A stretch of DNA of 64,000 bases from positions 1 through 64,000 of the forward strand of contig CAZOWL010000003.1 of the NCBI GenBank assembly GCA_964583605.1, written 5' to 3'. The translations under genes and the position numbers were made by a program. This stretch comes from CAZOWL01 sp964583605 (lineage in GTDB: Bacteria > Pseudomonadota > Gammaproteobacteria > Chromatiales > Chromatiaceae). Every line of letters begins with the position of its first letter. Positions within the stretch are counted from its first letter, which is position 1. This document shows, piece after piece, positions 51,612 through 58,839 of the stretch. The notes under the pieces are model-generated. The model worked only from the letters and a program-made list of their open reading frames with translations. It was not told the origin of the DNA and did no database searches.

Positions 51612-52286
51612 TCAGAAACAGAACAGGCGCGATGAGGTGCCCTCTGTGCGGACGTAGCTGACCAGGCATGATCTCGCGTTGGCATCATCGATGACCTTGC
51701 GCACGACGAGATCCCCCTCTCTGAGCTGATGCTCCTGACGGAGGCCGCCGACACCCTCGGGCTTGCTCGGATAGCAGAAGACGGATGGGGAAGTGCCTTT
51801 GGTATCGACGAAGGCGACCAGGCAGGTCGTGTTGGCGCTGGCATCCGCGACGCGGTGGATGTCCAGATCGCCTTCGCGCAGGTGGCTGTTAACCTGCAGG
51901 CCCTCGCGAAAGCGGTGGGCATTGGTGTAGCAATGCACTGCCGGTGAGGTCCCCGGCGTGCCGACATAGGCGACGAGGCAGGCGCGGTTATTCTTTGTGT
52001 CTTCGACCTTGCGCATGATCAGGTTGCCTTCCCTCATATGGGCCGCCTGGCGCACGTCGGCGCCGAGCTCGCCGACGACATCGTAGCAGTCGGTAACGGG
52101 GCTGGTCCCCGCGGTACGGATGTAGAATGTCAGACAGGTCTTCTTGCTGACCAGGTCGGTGATGTTGCGCACGATCAGATCGCCTTCACGCAGGAAGCCG
52201 GTCTGCACCACCAGGGTCGAGCTGAACTCCCCACCGGTCGCCACCAGCGGCGCGAGACATGACAGAGCAGCGAGTATCCGCTTCAT
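51612..52286 (-). CDS. Exported four-repeat protein with C-X15-C units, unknown
   Basis: A 224-residue exported protein (signal MKRILAALSCLAPLVATGGE). The mature part is four repeats with an exact period of 52 residues: REGDL/REGNL begins at 33, 85, 137 and 189. Each unit has a strand (LIVRNI or LVVRKV), then CLxxYxxTxGTSPxxxCY, with two cysteines 15 residues apart (51/67, 103/119, 155/171, 207/223). This is a sulfhydryl or disulfide-rich beta repeat. It lies between two sulfur-globule-type genes, has an AGAGGA ribosome-binding site, and I know of no named family. It may be a structural or sulfur-binding partner of the globule coat; function is unproven. Confidence 0.85.
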   Translation of the reverse strand: MKRILAALSCLAPLVATGGEFSSTLVVQTGFLREGDLIVRNITDLVSKKTCLTFYIRTAGTSPVTDCYDVVGELGADVRQAAHMREGNLIMRKVEDTKNNRACLVAYVGTPGTSPAVHCYTNAHRFREGLQVNSHLREGDLDIHRVADASANTTCLVAFVDTKGTSPSVFCYPSKPEGVGGLRQEHQLREGDLVVRKVIDDANARSCLVSYVRTEGTSSRLFCF

Positions 52287-52684
52287 TACGAGTCCTCTTT
52301 CGTGAACAGTGGCTTCGCCGGGGAGCCGCTGTGACTACTGCCGAACAAGAGCGGGAATTATACCCGTCACCCATGGATTTTCCGCCGCGATGCGCGCCCC
52401 GCGCGCACGAGCGCCGCGTTGCGCCTCCTCGCTATTGGGCCGGCTACGGCTCCTCGACGCGCCTAGCGCTCAGGCCCAATGGCCGTAGCTCGCTGACCGC
52501 AAGACCCATGCGCGACGAGTGTATTCCGCGATCAGCCCAGACGCGGGAACAACCCGAGCAAGGACACCCTCCGCTACCCAGCCCTACGCTACTGTGCTCA
52601 GAGCTTTGTTGCCTATAATGGCGGTGCTCAGCCGATGCCGATCGCCGCTGCTTTCGAGACACACTGGAGAACCAGGAGACCATC
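52287..52684. promoter_or_regulatory. Divergent intergenic region between the repeat protein and the second globule gene
   Basis: About 400 bases with no recognised gene, carrying promoters for both flanking genes. No clear operator or riboswitch was found. Confidence 0.35.
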
Positions 52685-53026
52685 ATGAGAAGTCCCTTCA
52701 AGCTCGCCGCTGCGCTCATCGCTGCTTCGGGAATCTTCACCGCGGCCCCAGCATCGGCGTTCTTCGGATTCATGGACGATTTTTTCGGCGACGACCGGGA
52801 TGACTATTGGTATGACCGTTACGGCTACGGCGGCCCCTACGGCTATGGTGGTCCCTACGGCTGGGGCGGCCCTTATGGGTATGGCGGACCTCACGGCTGG
52901 GGGGGCGGGCCCTATGGATACGGCTACGGCAACCCCTACGGCTGGGGCGCTCCCTATGGCTATGGCGCGCCCTACGGCCAGCAGGCGCCGACCCAGGCCG
53001 AGACGCCGCCGCCCGTGCCAGAGTGA
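52685..53026 (+). CDS. Gly/Tyr-rich exported protein, sulfur-globule-protein-like
   Basis: A 113-residue protein with a signal peptide (MRSPFKLAAALIAASGIFTAAPASA), then FFGFMDDFFGDDRDDYWYDR and a run of GGPYGYGGPYGWGG-type repeats to GQQAPTQAETPPPVPE. It closely follows the design of purple sulfur bacterial sulfur-globule envelope proteins, which are small, exported and made of Gly/Tyr repeats. AGGAGA ribosome-binding site. The repeated codons make the region a tandem DNA repeat, so copy-number changes are likely between strains. It is the clearest globule-protein candidate in the window. Confidence 0.8.
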   Translation: MRSPFKLAAALIAASGIFTAAPASAFFGFMDDFFGDDRDDYWYDRYGYGGPYGYGGPYGWGGPYGYGGPHGWGGGPYGYGYGNPYGWGAPYGYGAPYGQQAPTQAETPPPVPE

Positions 53027-53051
53027 GCCCAGAGTGAGCCCAGAGTGAGCC
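53020..53051. repeat. Three tandem 11-bp units at the globule gene stop
   Basis: AGAGTGAGCCC is repeated three times from 53020 to 53051, across the stop codon. Probably slippage-derived; no function seen. Confidence 0.7.
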
Positions 53052-53250
53052 TGTTTCGGCGACCCCGCTGTCGCCGGTCAGCGGCTTGATGGCGTAACTC
53101 GGCGCCGGCAGGAGGCCGGCCCCCTCACGCCAATTGGTGGCCGCCAGTCGGCAGCGAGCCGACGGTCGCGCATTCGCTGCGGAACGGACGCGTGCGCCCC
53201 CTACCCTCCCCAGCGGCCTAGTTTCGTGACCGAAGGTATGGTGAACCCCT

Positions 53251-54243
53251 TTGCCGTTTAGGCTCCCATCCAAGTCAAGGAAGCAGCGCCCGGCGGCCCT
53301 CCCGATCGAGATCACTTCTCTATTCACGCCCGCGGAGATCATCTGCGCCCCGGCCGAGGTCGAACTGGATGCCGCGCTGCGGCGGCTGATCGGACGTGTC
53401 CGTGCAGCGGACGTGTCGATCGATGCGGGGTCAGTCTACCGCCTCATCATCGCACGCGACCGCTGCGGCGTGATGGCCGTAACATCGCGCGCGGCCGTCA
53501 TCCACGCGCGTATCGAAGGCTTGCAGCGACGGCGCATCGCTGTGGCCCTGAGCCGCGGGGGCATCCACTGTCGCGACGATGATGACACCCCCGCTTGCGC
53601 CGGCGCCGAGATCGGGCGCGTTAACCTGCTCGCCCTGATCTTGGCGCCCGTCGACGATCCGGCCGGCTACCTACGTCTGGTTGCTGCGCTACGGGGCCTC
53701 TGCTGCGCCGAAGGCGGTATCGAACGGCTCCTGCAGCTCGACGATCCACAGCAGATCTGGTCCGCCTTTCGCGCCGCGAACGAGCACTTGCCCGACTATG
53801 TCGCCGCGCGTGACATGATGCGCACGGACTTTCCGCGGCTCCGCGATACCGACACGCTAGCCGAGGCGATCGACACCTTCTGCCGCGAGGGCGTCATCGA
53901 GCTCCCGGTGCTCGACGCCGATGGGGACCTCGTCGGACTCGTGACGCAGGATGAGCTGATCCGCGTCTGCCTGCCCGAGTACATCACCTGGATGGAGGAC
54001 CTGTCGCCGATCCTGAACTTCGAGCCCTTCGTCGAGGTGCTGCGCCGCGAATCCCAGATGCCGGTGCAGGAGATCATGGTCTTCGGCGAGCGCTATGCGA
54101 CCGTCGAGGAGACCACACCGGCCGTCCAGGTGGCGAAGGTCATGATGCGGCGCGACGTACGTCACGTGATGGTCGTGCGGGATAAAAAGCTCGTCGGCAT
54201 CATCACCATCCAGGAGTTCATCCAGAGGGTGCTCCGAGCCTGA
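53251..54243 (+). CDS. EIIA-like domain fused to tandem CBS domains
   Basis: A 330-residue cytoplasmic regulator. The first 150 residues resemble the PTS EIIA-Ntr (PtsN-type) fold (LFTPAEIICAPAEVELDAAL, RAAVIHARIEGLQRRRIAVAL), and a histidine sits where the phospho-histidine is expected. Two CBS motifs follow (ARDMMRTDFPRLRDTDTLAE with GLVTQDELI, and VQEIMVFGERYATVEET with GIITIQEFI). CBS pairs bind adenosyl nucleotides. The start is a TTG at 53251 because the nearby ATG frame stops at once. The gene is directly upstream of an SLC13-like transporter, so it probably gates or regulates that transporter in response to energy state or PTS signals. Confidence 0.8.
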   Translation: MPFRLPSKSRKQRPAALPIEITSLFTPAEIICAPAEVELDAALRRLIGRVRAADVSIDAGSVYRLIIARDRCGVMAVTSRAAVIHARIEGLQRRRIAVALSRGGIHCRDDDDTPACAGAEIGRVNLLALILAPVDDPAGYLRLVAALRGLCCAEGGIERLLQLDDPQQIWSAFRAANEHLPDYVAARDMMRTDFPRLRDTDTLAEAIDTFCREGVIELPVLDADGDLVGLVTQDELIRVCLPEYITWMEDLSPILNFEPFVEVLRRESQMPVQEIMVFGERYATVEETTPAVQVAKVMMRRDVRHVMVVRDKKLVGIITIQEFIQRVLRA

Positions 54244-54286
54244 CGACCGGACCGACGACTTGATCCGCAATGACATTGATGCACCC

Positions 54287-55699
54287 ATGTCGACGGCAAG
54301 GCTGCTGTCGCGCTTCGCCCTGCTCGCGTCGATCAGCGCCGTCGTCGGGCTATTGAGCCGCTATGTTTGGGGCCTAAGCGATCAGCAGACTATCTCGGTC
54401 ACCGTCTTCCTGGTCATCATCCTGGCCACGCTCTTCTTCTGGGGATTCCGACTTGCCATTGCCTTTCTTGGACTGCCAGTGCTGCTGCTCACCGGGGCGC
54501 TGGAGCTGGAGTCCTTCATGGAGCACTCCTCGCTCGAGGTCATCCTCTTCCTGATCGGCATGATGGTCGTCGTAGGCGGCCTACGGGACCTAGGATTCTT
54601 CACCTGGATCATCCAGGGGATCTTGACGATCCGGCACATGACCGGCCCGCGCTTCATCCTCGTCACGGCCGTCGCCTCGGCCTTGAGCGCCTCGGCCGTC
54701 GACGAGGTCACCAGCATCCTGTTCATGGCGGCACTGGTCTTTCAGGTCTGCGATGTGCTGAAGGTGCGCCCTGTGCCCTTCTTGATCATCTGCGTGATGG
54801 CGACCAACGTCGGCAGCGCCGGGACCATGCTCGGCAACCCGGTGGGCATCCTCATCGGCAGCCGCGCCGGGCTGACCTTCGAAGACTTCATGGTCTGGTC
54901 CTTCCCCGTCATGCTGCTCAGCCTCGCCGCGACGGTCGCGCTGCTGATGCTCTGGTACCGCCGCGAGATCGCCGAACTCTCCGAGCGACTGGAGACCCGG
55001 CGCGGTCATACCCTGCCGCTCGGGCCGACCATCGCCGTCCCCTATCGCCGCGGGCTGCTACTGATCGGCGGCACAATCGGGCTCGTGGCCCTGCATCATC
55101 GCATCGAGGTCTGGCTGGGGCTGGAGACCAACACCGTCCTCTACATGGCGCCGCTGATCTCAGCGGGGATCGTGATGATCTGGCGCCGCGCGCGGGCCCG
55201 CTACTACATCGAGCACGATGTCGAGTGGTGGACGCTGACCTTCTTCCTGATGCTCTTCGGCGTCGCCGGCACGCTGCAGTACACCGAGGTCACCGTCGAG
55301 GCCGCCACATCGCTCAAGGCCCTCCTCGGTGAGCAGCGAGAGATCCTCGTGCCGGCCGTCATGGCGATCTCGGCGCTCGGATCGGCCTTCGTCGACAACG
55401 TCATCTTCGTCGCCGCCTTCATCCCAGTCGTTCAGGAGCTGGTCGGCGAGGTCGACCCCGTCAACCCGCTCTGGTGGGCCCTGCTCTTCGGCGCCTGTTT
55501 CGGCGGCAACATCACGATGATCGGCAGCACCGCCAACATCGTCGCCCTCGGCATGCTCGAGAAGCGCTATCGCACCCGCATCCTGTTCCTCGAGTGGTTC
55601 CGCGTCGGCGTCGCGGTCGGGCTCGTGGCCAGCATCGTCGCCTGGCTGGCGTTGCTCGTGACCGGGCCTTTGATGCCGGGTGGAACGGGCCAAAGCTGA
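54287..55699 (+). CDS. SLC13/DASS-like (ArsB/NhaD superfamily) transporter
   Basis: A 470-residue membrane protein with about eleven TM helices, for example ISVTVFLVIILATLFFWGF, LEVILFLIGMMVVVGGLRDL and VPFLIICVMATNVGSAGTML. The NVGSAGTMLGNPVGI motif and the second half FGGNITMIGSTANIVALG are the paired family signatures for substrate and sodium binding. Members move dicarboxylates, sulfate or similar anions, or exchange Na+/H+. The ATG at 54287 is preferred; a TTG at 54260 is also possible. It follows the EIIA-CBS gene by 43 bases and is likely co-transcribed. The actual anion is not predictable; sulfate or sulfonate would suit this host. Confidence 0.85.
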   Translation: MSTARLLSRFALLASISAVVGLLSRYVWGLSDQQTISVTVFLVIILATLFFWGFRLAIAFLGLPVLLLTGALELESFMEHSSLEVILFLIGMMVVVGGLRDLGFFTWIIQGILTIRHMTGPRFILVTAVASALSASAVDEVTSILFMAALVFQVCDVLKVRPVPFLIICVMATNVGSAGTMLGNPVGILIGSRAGLTFEDFMVWSFPVMLLSLAATVALLMLWYRREIAELSERLETRRGHTLPLGPTIAVPYRRGLLLIGGTIGLVALHHRIEVWLGLETNTVLYMAPLISAGIVMIWRRARARYYIEHDVEWWTLTFFLMLFGVAGTLQYTEVTVEAATSLKALLGEQREILVPAVMAISALGSAFVDNVIFVAAFIPVVQELVGEVDPVNPLWWALLFGACFGGNITMIGSTANIVALGMLEKRYRTRILFLEWFRVGVAVGLVASIVAWLALLVTGPLMPGGTGQS

Positions 55700-55742
55700 G
55701 TATCGGCCAGACCCCTGGACTGCTCTCCCTCTGTCACCCGTC

Positions 55743-55869
55743 TAACGATCATGGGACGAGGCGAGCCACCCCAGACGATGAAATGCCGCCTCGTCCGTGA
55801 TCGTTCCCTCACCCCAACCCTCTCCCAGAGGGCGAGGGGGCGAACGTGCTCCGCGAATTTCATGGTAAC
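55743..55869 (+). repeat. Dispersed bipartite palindromic repeat, copy D
   Basis: Plus-oriented copy of the repeat described at 15886. It is directly followed by copy E, sharing the ATGGTAAC junction. Confidence 0.9.
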
Positions 55870-55991
55870 GATCATGGGACGAGGCGAGCCACCCCAGACG
55901 ATGAAATGCCGCCTCTTCCGTGATCGTTCCCTCACCCCAACCCTCTCCCGGAGGGCGAGGGAGCGCACGTGCTGCGCGAATTTCATAGTAA
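55866..55991 (+). repeat. Dispersed bipartite palindromic repeat, copy E
   Basis: Head-to-tail with copy D and nearly identical to it; ends with GCTGCGCGAATTTCATAGTA like copy A. Tandem duplication shows recent amplification. Confidence 0.9.
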
Positions 55992-56181
55992 GCTGCTCTC
56001 CTGGTAGGCCGAGGGCGACGGCACCGATCCACCCTCACCGATATCCAAGGCGATCTCGCGATCTGGACTGACCAGAAGGCCGGTCGCTGCCCGCCCTGCC
56101 CCAACTTGCGCTTTGCGTCAGAGACAGCTTTGCGATAATCAGCGCCGTAGCGTCCGAGCGCGAACAGCCAAAGGAGTCATC

Positions 56182-56337
56182 ATGGAGGCCCTCAAGCTCG
56201 CCACCGTCGATGATCTGCGACTGATCCCGGACGACCGCGTCGAGCTGATCGACCTTGCACCCAATGAGATTGAGCTGGATTTGGCCTACATCCTGGACGA
56301 CCGGGCGAGCCCGGGCGGTGACGCAGCCCGGAGCTGA
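56182..56337 (+). pseudogene. Uma2-type endonuclease, N-terminal remnant
   Basis: A strong AAGGAG site precedes MEALKLATVDDLRLIPDDRVELIDLA, which is the opening of Uma2/DUF820 proteins (about 180-200 residues with a PD-(D/E)XK nuclease fold). After 30 residues the similarity ends, and the reading stops at 56337 with DDRASPGGDAARS. The catalytic domain is absent, so this is a remnant. The intact upstream region suggests it may still be expressed as a short peptide. Confidence 0.6.
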
Positions 56338-56569
56338 GGGCTGTGGTGACTGGAAGCCGACACTCGAGCCACGAGCGGCTAACCTCGCTGGCCAAGAATG
56401 CTTGGTTGGATGGCCGGTCGGCGAGCTCTCGGGCTCGCACTCCCTTATTTCAAGTGGTTTTCCGGCAGACGGACCCAGCTCGATGGCCCGCCTTGAGATG
56501 TTGCAAGTAAAGACCTGACCCCAGGGGGAGCTTGGGGGGAGCTTGGAACCGGGAGGCTCCCTGGCTTGC

Positions 56570-57415
56570 TTAGGCGGTGGCAGTTCGCCGATAGCCGATG
56601 GCCGCTACGCCCAGCAGTGCCGAGCCGAAGAGCCACGCGGCAGCCGGTATCGGCACAACGCCGGCGAAGTCGATCTCCAGGGGCTCGCCACAGTTTGTTG
56701 CATTGCACCCGTTCACCGAGGTCTCGATGGAAATCCAATAGCCAGATAGCGCTTCATCGAACGCGAAGTAGAAGGCCTGGTCCATGTTGTCCGGGTTGCT
56801 GGTGTCCCTGAATGAGAACAAACCCTTATTGACAAGGCCGCTGCCAACCGTCGAGTTGAAGCCATCGAACACGGTCGTCTTGGAGGAAGGACTACAGGTC
56901 GCATTGCCACAAAGGCTCAGCTTAAAGCCGTCGAGGCCAGCATCCTCGGCAATGATGAGGGACTTTCCGTTGCTCGGCGGCCGGTTGAAGATGACTGGGC
57001 CCGACCCGCTCGAGTAGTCGAGATTCAAGGCCGCATCGTCGGGTCCCTCGGTGACGATTGCAGCGTCGTCCCATTTACCGACTTCCGAGCTCACTCGCGC
57101 CGCGGTGGTCCCATCGGTCTCTCCAGGATTGATCGTACCGGTGTGGCTGCTATATGTGAGGGCCTCAATCGCGCTCAAGTCGCCCAGGTTGTCCACCTCG
57201 AAGCCTGTCGCCACGCCGCTCCCGTCAATCGTCAATTTGTAGGAAGTGATATCGGTCACGGCAACAGGAGGTGACGTCGCGGTGTCCGGCAGGGCCCAGT
57301 CAGCGAGCACCCAAGCGTTTACCAGAGACACCGCTTGCGCCGACAGCGGCACAGAAGCCGCCAGGAGGGCACCCGCCGCGCCCAAGGTCACTCGTTTCAC
57401 TGCAGACTGTTTCAT
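56570..57415 (-). CDS. VPLPA-CTERM sorted exported protein
   Basis: A 281-residue exported protein ending in VVPIPAAAWLFGSALLGVAAIGYRR, the VPLPA-CTERM variant of the PEP-CTERM sorting signal. It would be recognised by an exosortase, cleaved and placed at the envelope or in an exopolymer. The signal is MKQSAVKRVTLGAAGALLAASV. The start at 57415 lies 9 bases after a GGAG site. The mature part is a beta-rich, Ser/Thr/Gly-rich domain with two cysteine pairs (SLCGNATC and NGCNATNC) and no recognised catalytic motif. No exosortase gene is in this window. Confidence 0.88.
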   Translation of the reverse strand: MKQSAVKRVTLGAAGALLAASVPLSAQAVSLVNAWVLADWALPDTATSPPVAVTDITSYKLTIDGSGVATGFEVDNLGDLSAIEALTYSSHTGTINPGETDGTTAARVSSEVGKWDDAAIVTEGPDDAALNLDYSSGSGPVIFNRPPSNGKSLIIAEDAGLDGFKLSLCGNATCSPSSKTTVFDGFNSTVGSGLVNKGLFSFRDTSNPDNMDQAFYFAFDEALSGYWISIETSVNGCNATNCGEPLEIDFAGVVPIPAAAWLFGSALLGVAAIGYRRTATA

Positions 57416-58839
57416 TTCCATAATCTCCTGCCGTATTTGGACTCGATCGGCTGAGCGTGGGCGGCGCCTGTCATCGCGGGCCACAAGTCCGGCCGAGGTT
57501 GCGGTCGCGGTTGGTGCGGCGGATGTTCGTCACGATGGGCACACCCACCGCGACCACGCAGCTCCTCACCACCCTGAACAAGCGCCTCCCTGCCGCATAT
57601 CGGCAGCCCAAACGCCTTCTCATGTGACGGCGCCCTTGGCTTGTGTGCCGTGGGGCCCTGCGGCCCACCCGATTTGGCATGCGTGCGCCCGCGCACATCC
57701 GGCGGCGGAGCGACTGCCGCCGCAGACCGGATCGCTTGCCTCGCCTCGCACACAGCCAAGCACCATGAGTCGCGCCGTGCGTCGCGCGTTGCTGCATACA
57801 AAATGCGCGCCATAATCAGATTACATGGCTAAATCCGATACTTAAGAACAGGCACCGCCAGGCCGTGCCTTGCGAGTGTAAAGCTCTTGTAACACGCGGC
57901 GACCGCATCGCCCCCGGGGCCACCGTACCATGGCGTTATGCTATTGTTCAGAAAAGGAAAATGATCGGCGTTGCGGGCGCAGACTATTGTAAAAATTCCC
58001 GACACCTTGCCACCGGCTCCGCCCCTCAAGATGGGCGAGACGGCCCAGCGCCCGCGATCGGTTTGACGCGAGAACGGCCTCATCGAAGGCCTTCTGGTCG
58101 ACAAGCCGGTTGCCTCGTTTAGATCGTCCGGCCAGTCGATGACATGAGGCAATACGTCTCGTATCAATAGGTTACGCGGAAATCCGCGAAGCACGCTCGC
58201 CGCCTGGCCCGGTTAGTTCAGCCACATTCACAATACTGTAAAAATTCTCGACATCTGCGCTCCCGCACGACAGCGGGCACACGAGTCTTGCCCATTCGAC
58301 GTGATCGAAGGTCACAGCAACTTGCGCCGGCGGCGTGCCCCAACAGAGGAGCCAGCGAACGAAGATCATCAGGCTCGAGATCGTTAATCTGCGAGCACGG
58401 TCGGTGGCTGCTCAACGTTCGGTGCTGGCGCTGCGGTGCTGGGGTTGTGAGCAGACCGGGCATTCCCCGGACGGTAGAGGGATGCCTGTGCTCTCTGCTT
58501 GCCGCCCTACGCAATCCCAACGGCCGAGCGGCAACCCTTTGCCGCCGAAGGCGCTGGCGTGCGAGGCGGAGCCGGCTAAAGCCTTCCGCAGTCCCCGATT
58601 GGAGGCTGAGGAGCTGGGGGTTGGCTGGTAGGTTGGCGTCCATCAGGCAGGACAGACTAGGCCTATACTGAGGGTGACGGCCTGATGACGACCCCGTCCC
58701 GCGCGTTGCGCATCCGGGACCGGTCCAGCCCCGGGGCGCCTGCGCTGGCCCGCGCGGGCATCTAATCCCGGCACCTAGCCGATCAGCTGCGTCGGTCAGC
58801 CGTCGCGTCGAGGGGCTCGATTCGCAAGATGGATGACGT
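57416..58839. other. Long intergenic region with a duplicated 23-bp motif
   Basis: About 1.4 kb without a convincing gene; open frames on both strands have random-looking composition. It holds two near-identical copies of a motif containing TGTAAAAATTCYCGACA (57985-58007 and 58234-58256). The right end carries the promoter of the RND pump gene. Confidence 0.4.
57985..58256. repeat. Pair of 23-bp direct repeats
   Basis: Copies at 57985-58007 and 58234-58256 agree at 20 of 23 bases. Each contains TGT-N11-ACA-like dyad ends, which is typical of a dimeric regulator site. Read on the minus strand they lie upstream of the VPLPA-CTERM gene by about 570 bases or more. Confidence 0.55.

Noticed and set aside
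52810..52990. Tandem GGCTAYGG-type DNA repeats considered as a non-coding array
   Set aside because: They are the codons of the Gly/Tyr repeats in an intact exported protein.
57246..57815. 189-codon plus-strand reading upstream of the VPLPA-CTERM gene
   Set aside because: Overlaps the signal-peptide end of that gene and has no protein-like features.
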